From positions 1 to 63,533 of the forward strand of contig QCIK01000004.1 in the NCBI GenBank assembly GCA_003216715.1: 63,533 nucleotides of DNA. The letters run 5' to 3'. This DNA is from Prochlorococcus sp. AG-402-L09 (GTDB lineage Bacteria > Cyanobacteriota > Cyanobacteriia > PCC-6307 > Cyanobiaceae). The notes beneath the pieces were generated by a model, which saw nothing but the letters and a program-made list of their open reading frames with translations, ran no database searches and had not been told where the DNA came from. Both the position numbers and the translations under genes were made by a program. How positions within the stretch are numbered: the stretch's first letter is position 1; each line of letters starts with the position of its first letter. Shown here piece by piece: positions 50,091-59,007 of this stretch.

Positions 50091-51137
50091 TTGTCCTCCT
50101 CACAAGATCAAGCCAATTTACCGGCAAAAAACTCAAGAGAACGAGCAAAAAAGCTTGTTTTAGCTCTTCAAGATGAAATTTGTGCTGGCTTAGAGACTAT
50201 TGATGGTGAAGGGAAATTCATAGAAGAATCTTGGGAGAGGCCAGAGGGTGGCGGTGGACGCTCAAGAGTCTTGAAAGATGGAGAAATCTTTGAACAAGGA
50301 GGAGTGAATTTTTCTGAAGTACATGGCAATGAACTTCCGCCTTCAATCATTAGTCAAAGGCCAGAAGCAAAAGGTCACTCTTGGTTCGCGACAGGAACCT
50401 CAATGGTTCTTCACCCCAAAAGTCCTTTCATACCAACTGTTCATCTGAATTACAGATATTTCGAAGCAGGTCCTGTTTGGTGGTTCGGAGGAGGTGCAGA
50501 TTTAACCCCCTTCTATCCATATTTATCTGACACTCGTCACTTTCATTCATGCCATAAAGCTGCATGTGACACGATTAATGAAGATCTTCATAAGGTTTTC
50601 AAGCCTTGGTGTGACGAATATTTCTTTCTAAAACATCGAAATGAGACCAGAGGAGTTGGAGGTATTTTTTATGACTATCAAGATGGATCCGGCTTGCTTT
50701 ATAAAGGACAAAATTCCAATGGGAAGGCCTCTAACATATCAAACGAGCTAGGGAACTATTCTTTGAATTGGGAAAATCTTTTTTCACTGGCTAAGGCATG
50801 CGGGCAGGCATTTCTCCCCTCCTATGAGCCAATAATAAAAAAGCGAAAAAATCAAAGCTTTTCAACAAAAGAAAGAGACTTTCAACTTTATAGGCGAGGT
50901 AGATATGCTGAGTTCAATTTGGTATGGGATAGAGGCACCATTTTTGGATTACAAACGAATGGAAGGACGGAGTCAATATTGATGTCATTGCCTCCCTTAG
51001 CAAGATGGGAGTATGGATATAAGCCAGAAGAAAATTCACGTGAGGCTCTATTAACTGATTTATTTACTAAGCCTCAAGATTGGTTTACAGATAAATCTCT
51101 AGAAGAGAGGTGTTTAACTCATCAAGCACTGGATTAG
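50091..51137 (+). CDS. hemF: Coproporphyrinogen III oxidase, oxygen-dependent
   Basis: 348 residues from a TTG start ([10 protein letters not shown]). [40 protein letters not shown] and [20 protein letters not shown] are HemF signatures. It decarboxylates coproporphyrinogen III on the way to heme and chlorophyll. Confidence 0.96.
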   Translation: MSSSQDQANLPAKNSRERAKKLVLALQDEICAGLETIDGEGKFIEESWERPEGGGGRSRVLKDGEIFEQGGVNFSEVHGNELPPSIISQRPEAKGHSWFATGTSMVLHPKSPFIPTVHLNYRYFEAGPVWWFGGGADLTPFYPYLSDTRHFHSCHKAACDTINEDLHKVFKPWCDEYFFLKHRNETRGVGGIFYDYQDGSGLLYKGQNSNGKASNISNELGNYSLNWENLFSLAKACGQAFLPSYEPIIKKRKNQSFSTKERDFQLYRRGRYAEFNLVWDRGTIFGLQTNGRTESILMSLPPLARWEYGYKPEENSREALLTDLFTKPQDWFTDKSLEERCLTHQALD

Positions 51138-51148
51138 ATACTGCACTT

Positions 51149-51904
51149 CTAGTTTATTCCATTTAAAAAAGCCTGAACTATTTCACTTGTAAGGAGCTTT
51201 ATTGTTTTTTGCCTGGTTTTTAAATTTCTAAGATTTTTTTCTAGCAAACCCTCTAATTTTCCAATTTCAAGAACCCTTATTTGCCTTCTTGGAGCACCTA
51301 AGCCTCCTCTAAATAAAACAGGAAACCTTCCAAATGTGCTTGCAATTGACTCGTCTATTTTATTTGGCGTCTCTGAGAAAGGAGGGATCAAGCCTGAACC
51401 AACTCCATACTTACCATATGCATCAAAATGAATCTCAATCGCATATCCACCTCGCTTAGCAAATCTCCTTCCCACTGACCAATTCGTTCTTGGATCATTA
51501 GCGTCATCTATATTTCTTATTCCTGGGTCATAAGACCTGATATTTAAACCTTTCTTTTTTCCAAGTTTAACAATTGATTCTTGTAATTTTAAATTCCAAA
51601 AAAGTTCATCACTCATTCCAGGATGCATTGGATTAAAACCAAATTTGTCAACAGCTTCGCCAGATGTGCCAGCGCCAGCCAATCCCTGAGAATCTGCATG
51701 GCCAGCTAAAATTAAAATAGGGATATTTTTATCTACATCTAGACTGCCAACCCAAGTTGCAGGAAGATTCGACCTTTCACCAATGATCCGATCAAGATCT
51801 TCAGTAATATTTAAATTCCTAGTGGAATAAAGTTGAGAAAAAGCATAAAAAGTAATTATAAATACTATTATTTTTAAACTTTTTAATACTGTATTTCTCA
51901 ACAC
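51149..51904 (-). CDS. Probable membrane-anchored N-acetylmuramoyl-L-alanine amidase-like protein
   Basis: 251 residues. A hydrophobic N-terminal segment (SLKIIVFIITFYAFSQLY) acts as signal anchor. ILILAGHADSQG resembles the first zinc-His motif of amidase_3 enzymes, and YAIEIHFDAYG resembles the second (usually FVSIHANA); the order and spacing also fit. The zinc Glu between them is not certain. Cleavage of stem peptides from glycan is a reasonable but unproven role. Confidence 0.65.
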   Translation of the reverse strand: MLRNTVLKSLKIIVFIITFYAFSQLYSTRNLNITEDLDRIIGERSNLPATWVGSLDVDKNIPILILAGHADSQGLAGAGTSGEAVDKFGFNPMHPGMSDELFWNLKLQESIVKLGKKKGLNIRSYDPGIRNIDDANDPRTNWSVGRRFAKRGGYAIEIHFDAYGKYGVGSGLIPPFSETPNKIDESIASTFGRFPVLFRGGLGAPRRQIRVLEIGKLEGLLEKNLRNLKTRQKTIKLLTSEIVQAFLNGIN

Positions 51905-51913
51905 AAATAGGAA

Positions 51914-52471
51914 TTAAATAGGCGAAGAAAGTAGAGAATTTTCACTACTAAGCTCAAGCCTTTCAGATAATTCCAACTGAATTGCTATCAGCTCATCACG
52001 ATGAGCTTTGATTCGTAAAATACTGATATCAGATAAATCTGAACTTAATAACTTAACTTCTAATGATTCCTCTCGTTTGGATTTAACATGATAAATAATT
52101 CCAGATAGAGGAGCACCAATAGCAGCAAGAAGTAAAGGCCACCAACTCAACGAGGGATAAAGCTGAATCAGAACAAGACCTAAACAGGCTGAGCCCAATC
52201 CTCCGAGGCAAGATAAAAAAATCACCAAAAAAGTACTAGAAGCAACATTGCCATTAAAGATCAACAATTTCTCTTCAGCATTACCTCCATTTTTTTTCCA
52301 ACCACGTTCTTCTAACCAAAAACTAATGCCTTTCAAAACTTCCAGAGGAGGCAAAGGAGACTGAACATCAACAACTGTTGTGCGGTCCTTACTAGCAGCT
52401 CGCAGAAAAAACCCCAAGCCTATCGCCAATAGGATAGTGAGAAATAAAGTTGAGGAGAATGCAGATTGCAT
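51914..52471 (-). CDS. CCB2/CCB4-family protein (cofactor assembly of complex C, DUF2930)
   Basis: 185 residues. An N-terminal helix (TLFLTILLAIGLGFFLRAAS) followed by KDRTTVVDV, a pair of helices around residues 78-123, and a C-terminal HRDELIAIQLELSERLEL match the family related to plastid CCB2/CCB4, which help attach heme c(i) to cytochrome b6. Its start overlaps the divergent small gene. Confidence 0.8.
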   Translation of the reverse strand: MQSAFSSTLFLTILLAIGLGFFLRAASKDRTTVVDVQSPLPPLEVLKGISFWLEERGWKKNGGNAEEKLLIFNGNVASSTFLVIFLSCLGGLGSACLGLVLIQLYPSLSWWPLLLAAIGAPLSGIIYHVKSKREESLEVKLLSSDLSDISILRIKAHRDELIAIQLELSERLELSSENSLLSSPI

Positions 52472-52650
52472 CTCAAAAATACGATCGCTTTTATTTTAAT
52501 TGTTCTGGAAAACATATCTACAAAAGTGAGCTAAAAAAATTAAAAGATATTAGAAAAGATAAAATAGTTAAATTTACTAAACATTTTTCATCATTTAAGG
52601 TATTAGAATTATTTCATAAAGAAATAACTGATGAATTAAATTCCAATTAA
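52459..52650 (+). CDS. Small basic hypothetical protein
   Basis: 63 residues from ATG at 52459, preceded closely by GAGGAG; a TTG at 52450 is also open. The sequence is Lys-rich (KSELKKLKDIRKDKIVKFTK). It ends eight bases before the exonuclease gene, suggesting a shared transcript. Its 5' end overlaps the divergent CCB-like gene by 13 bases. No known family, so it is only moderately supported. Confidence 0.5.
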   Translation: MQIASQKYDRFYFNCSGKHIYKSELKKLKDIRKDKIVKFTKHFSSFKVLELFHKEITDELNSN

Positions 52651-52657
52651 ATTTGTT

Positions 52658-53302
52658 ATGCAAAAAAAACTTGATAAACCCTCGACATTCAAGATCTTTG
52701 ATAAAGACATAGATAATGAAACTGAAATTGCTTTAAGCTCATCTATGGCTTTAGCAGTTGATACCGAAGCCATGGGATTAATTCATGGTAGAGACAGACT
52801 ATGTTTAATACAAATATGTGATGAATTTGATAATGTTATTTGTATTCGTATAGAACGAAATCAGCGTTCAGCACCACACTTAAAATCTATTCTTGAGAAA
52901 AAAACCATTGAAAAAGTCTTTCATTTTGCAAGATTTGATGTCGCTGCCTTAGCAAGTAATCTAAATATTGACGTAAATCCAATCTTTTGTACAAAAATCG
53001 CAAGTAAAATAGGTAGAACTTACAGTCCCAGGCATGGATTGAAAGAAGTAGTTATGGAAACTGTTGGAGTGGAATTAGATAAACAAGCTCAAAGTAGTGA
53101 CTGGGGAAAAGTTGGTGATTTAACTGAAAAACAACTTATCTATGCAGCAAATGATGTTAGATATTTACTAGAAGCAAAACATAAACTTGAAGAGATGTTG
53201 AAACGTGAAGAAAGATGGGAATTAGCAAAAAAATGTTTCCAATGCGTACCAATTTTGTCTGAGCTTGATAGAAGGCGATTTACAAGTATTTTTGATCATT
53301 AA
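52658..53302 (+). CDS. RNase D-like 3'-5' exonuclease
   Basis: 214 residues, a single DEDDy domain: AVDTEAMGLIHGRDRLCLIQ (Exo I, DxE), VFHFARFDVAAL (Exo II) and YAANDVRYLLEA (Exo III, Y...D). Longer RNase D has C-terminal HRDC domains, absent here. It may trim tRNA or small RNA 3' ends. Confidence 0.88.
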   Translation: MQKKLDKPSTFKIFDKDIDNETEIALSSSMALAVDTEAMGLIHGRDRLCLIQICDEFDNVICIRIERNQRSAPHLKSILEKKTIEKVFHFARFDVAALASNLNIDVNPIFCTKIASKIGRTYSPRHGLKEVVMETVGVELDKQAQSSDWGKVGDLTEKQLIYAANDVRYLLEAKHKLEEMLKREERWELAKKCFQCVPILSELDRRRFTSIFDH

Positions 53303-53321
53303 TTTTTTCAAATTAATGATC
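53294..53321. terminator. Perfect 12-bp inverted repeat between convergent genes
   Basis: GATCATTAATTT at 53294-53305 and AAATTAATGATC at 53310-53321 pair perfectly with a four-base loop. It contains the stop of the exonuclease gene and stands two bases from the stop of the opposite gene. It is AT-rich without a long T-run, and I think it ends both transcripts. Confidence 0.55.
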
Positions 53322-53323
53322 TA

Positions 53324-53593
53324 TTAATCCTCAAGCATAAAATTCTCTTCTTCTTTTAGAGCCTTTAATAATTGATCAAAGGATGCAGAGGCTGATAAAC
53401 CTTGTTTTTTATCCTCATTCAAAGTTTGCTCAAGGATTTTATGAGCAATTTCTTTTCTGGATTGCAAATCTTTTTTTCCTTCTTTAGCTGCCACGACCTC
53501 CACTTTTCGTCGAGCTGCTGAAATACTAATACTTAAAGAAGATGCTAACTGAGCACAAATTTTAAGATAATGATGATCTTCAATTAGTGGCAT
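53324..53593 (-). CDS. Conserved-looking hypothetical protein
   Basis: 89 residues from ATG at 53593 (MPLIEDHHYLKICAQLASSL); a TTG at 53635 would add 14 residues. It has an acidic FDQLLKALKEEENFMLED end and basic middle (ISAARRKVEVVAAKEGKK). It resembles a picocyanobacterial conserved hypothetical with helical content. Function unknown. Confidence 0.68.
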   Translation of the reverse strand: MPLIEDHHYLKICAQLASSLSISISAARRKVEVVAAKEGKKDLQSRKEIAHKILEQTLNEDKKQGLSASASFDQLLKALKEEENFMLED

Positions 53594-53650
53594 ATGCAGA
53601 AGCTTGAATAGAAAATCTTCATGAAAAATCTTCAACTAGATTACATTGCA

Positions 53651-54871
53651 CTATAAACCCTTGGACAAGTAAGTCGAAATACTAAAAGCTATACCTTGAC
53701 TTCCACCCTCGGAACCCATTCTTTTAGCCCCTCTTAAGCCAATAATCTCTCTATCGAAATCAGAGTTCAGTAAAAACTCCACTTGTTTTGCGAGTGTTTC
53801 ATAACCCTTAGCGATAGCTACTGCACCTCCTAACAAACGACTTTGACGCTTAGCAAAACTGAAATTAAATTGATGTCCTTCGCCTGGCAAGGACACACAT
53901 GGTATTCCTAAACCTACCAATTGTTCTGTAGCTGTACCTGCATTAGCTACTCCTACTTCTCCCCAGTTAGCCCAACAAGAAAATTGATTAAAGCCAATCA
54001 ATATAAGAAATGAGTTCTTTTTCCATATTTCCGAAATCCCAGTGTTACCTGTTGACTGATAAGTAGGTTTAAAACCTAAGTTCATCAATATTAATTCTAT
54101 TTTTTTTCTCATTGCAAAAGAACTTAAAGGCACAAATACTGCAATGGAAGAAGTACTTTGAATTAACTGGATTGCAGTTAAAAGTTTTTTAAAATTCTGA
54201 TATGCCTCTGGCAAACGACTTCCACATAACAAAATCAAACGTCTATATTTTTCAAAGTCTTTTGGACACTCTCTCTTAGAAATTCCATCCATCATTGGAT
54301 TACCTAGCGATAGTGCCTTTACGCCATGATTTCTCAAACCTCTAGCAGTAATTTTGTCTCTTACTGCAACCATCCTGCAACGACTAGATCGCATTAACCA
54401 ATATTCCCATGGATCCCATTCAGTTCCTTTCAATCGATGGTAACAATCACTCAAAGCGGATCTTGGCCCACTGACCCATGTGTAATCACTTTTAGGAGTG
54501 CCAATAAAAAAATAATTTGCCCCGCTAGCCCATGCAAAAAGCAGAGGTAATAAATCCCCAACTGCAACGATAATTCTTCCTTCTTTTGCTGACTTATGAA
54601 TTAAAATCCATTGCCTCCAAAGACTTCCTAATAATCCAGCTTTTAAATCTAAGACTAAACCACTAAAACTCTGATTACTAAATCCCCCGCTTGGCAAAAA
54701 TGTTGAGGCACCTATTTTGGCAAGCAAGCCATCTTTGACAAGCCTTGAAAATGCTTTCCCATCTCCAACCATCGGGAGAACTTCATTGGAAATATCAGGA
54801 TTAATTTCATGGAGAGCTTCTATAACCCTTAAAGCAATCAGGTCTTCTCCATGTCCATTACAAAGAAACAA
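53651..54871 (-). CDS. LpxB-related (lipid-A-disaccharide synthase-like) glycosyltransferase
   Basis: 406 residues from TTG at 54871 (MFLCNGHGEDLIALRVIEAL). The frame stays open to 55075 but crosses tRNA-Cys on the other strand, and the resulting PRFELGIKDLQSSALPLGHA is an antisense tRNA artefact. FIGTPKSDYTWVSG, LSLGNPMMDG, ILLCGSRLPEAYQNF and AGTATEQLVGLGIPCVSLPG give a GT-B fold like LpxB/MurG. It belongs to a cyanobacteria-specific relative of LpxB; the product is unknown. Confidence 0.8.
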   Translation of the reverse strand: MFLCNGHGEDLIALRVIEALHEINPDISNEVLPMVGDGKAFSRLVKDGLLAKIGASTFLPSGGFSNQSFSGLVLDLKAGLLGSLWRQWILIHKSAKEGRIIVAVGDLLPLLFAWASGANYFFIGTPKSDYTWVSGPRSALSDCYHRLKGTEWDPWEYWLMRSSRCRMVAVRDKITARGLRNHGVKALSLGNPMMDGISKRECPKDFEKYRRLILLCGSRLPEAYQNFKKLLTAIQLIQSTSSIAVFVPLSSFAMRKKIELILMNLGFKPTYQSTGNTGISEIWKKNSFLILIGFNQFSCWANWGEVGVANAGTATEQLVGLGIPCVSLPGEGHQFNFSFAKRQSRLLGGAVAIAKGYETLAKQVEFLLNSDFDREIIGLRGAKRMGSEGGSQGIAFSISTYLSKGL

Positions 54872-54928
54872 AAGATTTTGTTCGGTTTGACTGATACGAT
54901 CTGAATTGGGAATGAAAATCTCATTTTC

Positions 54929-54999
54929 GGCGGCATGGCCAAGTGGTAAGGCAGAGGATTGCAAATCCTTTATCCCCAGTTCGAATCTGGGTGCCGCCT
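54929..54999 (+). tRNA. tRNA-Cys (anticodon GCA)
   Basis: 71 nt. The acceptor GGCGGCA pairs with TGCCGCC, discriminator U. The anticodon arm GAGGATTGCAAATCCTT gives GCA, and the T loop is AGTTCGAATCT. It lies head to head with the LpxB-like gene, 57 bases from its start. Confidence 0.95.
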
Positions 55000-55340
55000 T
55001 AATTATCATTCGTTTAATTTTTCTGAGTAAGCCTTCCAGAACAATGCTCCATGTGTAGCGAGTAGCAAGTTTCAAGAAGATTCAGAAATTAATAAATTGA
55101 TTTTAGTAATAGATCTAAATATTGATCATATATCCATTCTTACAGTTAGCCTCTAAAAGAACCACTAGCGAAAAGGTTATAGGTAATAAGGATGACAAAT
55201 ACTTACATCTTCTTTTCACTACTTGATTGAATATTAATTGTCTATGTTGTGAAGGTTTTTTTTCATTACAATTAAATAGAAGAATTCACATAGAAACATT
55301 ATTCATGAATTAATATTAATCATATTAACCAATAAGAAAA
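55000..55340. other. 341-bp gene-free interval after tRNA-Cys
   Basis: AT-rich. I see no credible gene, tRNA or strong hairpin. It must contain the promoter of the following hypothetical gene. Confidence 0.55.
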
Positions 55341-55772
55341 GTGTCTGATCAAATTGAATTTAGTTCTTTTTATAAATTATTAAATTCAATAAAGGAAGGT
55401 GACTCTGAACAAATATCTTTACTTGATGAAAAAATTAATGAATTCAAAAATGGTAATAACTCGAAAAGTTTTCTTGATGAATTAGGATCCCTTTATCTCT
55501 CTATAGGTATTACAGAATTATATAATTTTACAAACACAAACGATCTCCAGGAAATTGGACTCATCGATAAAGAAGGGTGGGAAAATTTATCTACTACAAA
55601 TCAAGAAGAATTACCTGTTTACCTAGCAAATAAAATGATTAAGTATATTAAAGAAAATAAAAAAGTAAAGGAAATGTCGGACAAGTGGAATGTTAAAGAA
55701 GGTGAAATAAGAAAGCATATAACTAAAATGGCAAGATATATAACTGAAGGTATTATTGATGTAATTGAATAA
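55341..55772 (+). CDS. Acidic helical hypothetical protein
   Basis: 143 residues from a GTG start, no known family. It is rich in Glu, Lys and Asn and predicted mostly helical (LLNSIKEGDSEQISLLDEKI). The C-terminal VKEMSDKWNVKEGEIRKHIT looks like a helix-turn-helix-sized unit, but this is not a firm DNA-binding call. It stands alone and is closed by a strong hairpin. Confidence 0.65.
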   Translation: MSDQIEFSSFYKLLNSIKEGDSEQISLLDEKINEFKNGNNSKSFLDELGSLYLSIGITELYNFTNTNDLQEIGLIDKEGWENLSTTNQEELPVYLANKMIKYIKENKKVKEMSDKWNVKEGEIRKHITKMARYITEGIIDVIE

Positions 55773-55798
55773 TACTAAATACAGATTGAAGCATTATA

Positions 55799-55843
55799 TT
55801 AATTTATCTATTTAATTATAAGATAATTAAATAGATGAATTAA
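55799..55843. terminator. 20-bp inverted repeat between convergent genes, probable bidirectional terminator
   Basis: The arms 55799-55818 and 55824-55843 pair over 20 positions with a five-base loop; the single mismatch is a G-U pair in one direction. It falls 27 bases after the stop of the acidic hypothetical gene and overlaps the stop of the small Cys-motif gene. Confidence 0.6.
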
Positions 55844-56019
55844 TAATCATTATCTGCCACACAAATACCTAGACATCTTATTCCGTTATTAGAAGTTCTT
55901 CCACAATGATTACATAGAACTTTTTCTTGCTGAACTTTACTTTCATGGTTTTTGTTATTTTCTTCATTACTGTGTTTTTCCTCAAAAAAAGAATTTTTAA
56001 AACTATTTAATTTATTCAT
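55840..56019 (-). CDS. 59-residue Cys-motif small protein
   Basis: The frame starts at ATG 56019 and ends in TAA at 55840. The N-terminal half is Asn/Glu/Lys-rich; the C-terminal end reads VLCNHCGRTSNNGIRCLGIC and then VADNDY, four Cys as CxxC-N9-CxxxC. This resembles a small zinc-ribbon or metal site. Coding is supported by the clean Cys pattern and by the strong hairpin at its stop. Family and function unknown to me; I think related proteins exist in picocyanobacteria. Confidence 0.62.
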   Translation of the reverse strand: MNKLNSFKNSFFEEKHSNEENNKNHESKVQQEKVLCNHCGRTSNNGIRCLGICVADNDY

Positions 56020-56069
56020 GTAAAATAATGATATTAGTTTTTTTTATTTGAAATAACATAAATGAAATC

Positions 56070-57041
56070 ATGACTAAGAAAAAAATTGGGATTGGTTTTG
56101 GAACTTGGGCTTGGGGAAATAAGCTTGTTTGGGGCTACAAAGCTGAAACAGATGATATCTTACTTAAAAAAACTTTTTTTGATGCAATAGATGGAGGATT
56201 AGATCTTGTTGACAGTGCAGATTCATATGGTTCTGGAAGTTTATTTGGACAAAGCGAAAAGCTGATCGGTGATTGCCTAGAAGAGTTACCCAAGAGAAAG
56301 CTCAAAAAAATCACTATCGCAACAAAGCTCGCACCCTTTCCATGGAGAATTGGTCGAAATGGTCTAAATAAAGCTTTTCAAGAAAGTAATCAGCGCCTGA
56401 AAGGGAATATGACAAGAGTACAACTGCATTGGAGTACATATCGCTATGCACCTTGGCAAGAAGAGCAATTACTAAATGGTCTAGGAGATTTATACGAAGA
56501 AGGGTTAATTAAAGAAATTGGGCTCTCTAATACTGGTCCAAAAAGATTAAATTTTTTATTCCAAAAACTGAAAAAAAGAGGAATTAAAATTAATAGTATA
56601 CAAATGCAACTTTCGTTATTAACAAAACCAACTATAGAAGATGAAAAAATAAAAAATATATGCGCTAAGAATGAAATTGAATATTTAGCTTATAGTCCAT
56701 TAGGGCTAGGAGCCCTTACAGTTCCACCTAATAAATCTCCCAAGCCTCAAACATTTTTGCGACAAAAGTTATTCCAAAGGTTACTTCCAAAAACCATAGA
56801 ATTGAGAACACTAATAAGTAATATTGGTAAAAAATATTCTGCCTCCCAGGCACAAGTTGCCTTGAATTGGGTAAGGTCTCATGGAGCTAAACCAATAGTC
56901 GGTATTCGTAATCCATTGCAAGCTAAAGATGCAATTTCTGCACTTAATTGGTCTTTAACTAAAAGTGAAAAAGAAAGTCTGGATTTTCAGAGAAATAAAT
57001 GTCTAACAAATATGCCTCTAAACCCTTTCACTAGTCCCTAA
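56070..57041 (+). CDS. Aldo/keto reductase family oxidoreductase
   Basis: 323 residues. The catalytic tetrad can be seen: Asp and Tyr in LVDSADSYGSGSLFGQSEKL, Lys in ITIATKLAPFPW and His in VQLHWSTYRYAPWQ. EYLAYSPLGLGAL and the C-terminal PIVGIRNPLQAKDAI are the NADP-binding parts. The natural substrate is unknown. It is divergent from the small Cys-motif gene. Confidence 0.88.
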   Translation: MTKKKIGIGFGTWAWGNKLVWGYKAETDDILLKKTFFDAIDGGLDLVDSADSYGSGSLFGQSEKLIGDCLEELPKRKLKKITIATKLAPFPWRIGRNGLNKAFQESNQRLKGNMTRVQLHWSTYRYAPWQEEQLLNGLGDLYEEGLIKEIGLSNTGPKRLNFLFQKLKKRGIKINSIQMQLSLLTKPTIEDEKIKNICAKNEIEYLAYSPLGLGALTVPPNKSPKPQTFLRQKLFQRLLPKTIELRTLISNIGKKYSASQAQVALNWVRSHGAKPIVGIRNPLQAKDAISALNWSLTKSEKESLDFQRNKCLTNMPLNPFTSP

Positions 57042-57048
57042 TAAAAAT

Positions 57049-57681
57049 TCAATTATCCGGGCTGACAATAACCTTCATTGAATCTGAGGAAGTAGGAAGA
57101 CTAATCACTTTGGCTGGTGGAGTGGGCTGAGAATTTACGCTTTTTTCAATTATTTCTTTTTCAGGCTCTTCCTCATCTTTAGCACAAGCTTCTAATGCTT
57201 CTCTCAGCAAGGAGTCAAAGGTTGCACCTGGCAATCTATGCCTAGCGACCTCAAGGAATGTTAGAGGTAAAGACTCGGATGCCGCATCTTTTAATGCAGG
57301 ATTATTTTTTCTATGCTCTTGTTCGTCCTGAATGGCTCGAATAAATCTGAGAGTAACTTCATGCTTAGTCGACGCTTTAATCAAAGTATCGTTATCTCTT
57401 TGCCCATTAGTTGCTTCTTGTTCTAGGTCATTAATTCTACTCTCCAAACTTGTAAGCACTTCATCAGCTTCTTTCCCAATATGAGAAAGTTGTCCATCAG
57501 ACAAGTTTGGCAAATCAGCTACATAAACTTTTCCATGATCTCTAAGAGTTAAAAAAGTCGGTCTTGGGCCAGCATTTTGTCGCATACCCAAATCTGCTTG
57601 ACCTCCTAAAGGCCTTTTTGGAGGTGTTGGACCTGCAGAACTTCTCCTACGCGTTAGACGCTGTTGATTTTCAAATGGCAT
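57049..57681 (-). CDS. Conserved cyanobacterial hypothetical protein
   Basis: 210 residues. N-terminus basic and Pro-rich (LTRRRSSAGPTPPKRPLGGQ), middle helical (EADEVLTSLESRINDLEQEA), C-terminus acidic with Pro/Ser. No membrane segments, no catalytic motif recognised. I believe it is a cyanobacteria-only conserved hypothetical; no function is proposed. Confidence 0.7.
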   Translation of the reverse strand: MPFENQQRLTRRRSSAGPTPPKRPLGGQADLGMRQNAGPRPTFLTLRDHGKVYVADLPNLSDGQLSHIGKEADEVLTSLESRINDLEQEATNGQRDNDTLIKASTKHEVTLRFIRAIQDEQEHRKNNPALKDAASESLPLTFLEVARHRLPGATFDSLLREALEACAKDEEEPEKEIIEKSVNSQPTPPAKVISLPTSSDSMKVIVSPDN

Positions 57682-57843
57682 AGAGCTAATTAAGATCTAA
57701 CTTCGCATTACCCGAACTAATATCCGGCTTGCGTTTTTTTACATCTTACTGTTTTTTTACCGTTATAGAAAATCTTTTTTAACCTTCATTTAATTTATTC
57801 AAAAAACTGTACTACTTGATTTTATAAAACTCCCCTTAAAACC

Positions 57844-58884
57844 TCACCTAGGTATTCCTAAAATATCGACATGCTTCGTACTGTTCTGACTTTCAACAAC
57901 TTGACCTATATGCCAAGCTTCAAAATCATTTATCATACAAATTTCTAATGCAGAATCCACTTCACTTTTAGGAACAATTAGACAAAAACCTATCCCCATA
58001 TTAAAAGTATTCCAAAGATCGATTTCAGGAATATCTCCAGCATTCTGCAACCAATTAAAGATTTCAGTTATTTCCCAAGTAGATATATCTATATGTGGGG
58101 ACAATCCAGAAGGGAAAATTCTAGGTAGATTCTCTGGCAAACCTCCACCTGTGATGTGGGTCATGCCATGAATTGGTAAATTTTCTCTCAATAATTTCTC
58201 AACAAGTTGAACATAAATCGCGGTAGGTTCCAGCAAAGATTGAATCAAGTTCCTCTTATCTTTCCCATAAAGAGTATTTTTATCCACATTCGCCATGGAA
58301 AGAACTCTACGAACTAGACTAAAACCATTGCTATGAACACCGTTACTTTTAATCCCAACAATCTGATCTTCACAATTAATTTGTGTGCCATCTATTAACT
58401 GATGATTTTCAACTATCCCAACACAAAAGCCTGCTAAGTCATATCTTCCACTGGGATAAAAACCTGGCATTTCAGCAGTTTCGCCTCCCAAGAGAGAACA
58501 ATCCGATTGACCACAGCCTGCTGCAATCCCCTCTATCACTTCAGCTAAAGCATCAGGAGTCAAAGTTCCGCTTGCTATGTAATCAAGAAAAAATAAAGGC
58601 CGAGCCCCATTAGTTATTACATCATTGACGCACATTGCAACTAGGTCTATTCCCACTCCAAAATGACAGCCATATTGCTGAGCTAATTCTAATTTTGTAC
58701 CAACACCATCCGTCCCAGATACCAAGACTGGACTTTCATAGCCTTTTGGAATTCTTATGCATCCTCCAAAACCTCCTAACCCACCGATGACCTCACTTTT
58801 ATGAGTTTTTTCAACGCATGATTTAATTCTCTCCACAAAGGCTCTTCCAGCAGTAACATCAACTCCCGCAGTTTTGTAATCCAT
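57844..58884 (-). CDS. purM: Phosphoribosylformylglycinamidine cyclo-ligase
   Basis: 346 residues. [60 protein letters not shown] and [16 protein letters not shown] are AIR-synthase signatures. It closes the imidazole ring in purine synthesis. Confidence 0.97.
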   Translation of the reverse strand: MDYKTAGVDVTAGRAFVERIKSCVEKTHKSEVIGGLGGFGGCIRIPKGYESPVLVSGTDGVGTKLELAQQYGCHFGVGIDLVAMCVNDVITNGARPLFFLDYIASGTLTPDALAEVIEGIAAGCGQSDCSLLGGETAEMPGFYPSGRYDLAGFCVGIVENHQLIDGTQINCEDQIVGIKSNGVHSNGFSLVRRVLSMANVDKNTLYGKDKRNLIQSLLEPTAIYVQLVEKLLRENLPIHGMTHITGGGLPENLPRIFPSGLSPHIDISTWEITEIFNWLQNAGDIPEIDLWNTFNMGIGFCLIVPKSEVDSALEICMINDFEAWHIGQVVESQNSTKHVDILGIPR

Positions 58885-59007
58885 CAGTAAAAAGCTTTCT
58901 TATTCAAAAGATATGAATCCTAATATGAAATCCATATGGGATCAGTATGCAATCAACTTATTTCATTTCAATCATAAGTTGATGAAATTAATTTATTTAC
59001 CAACATA

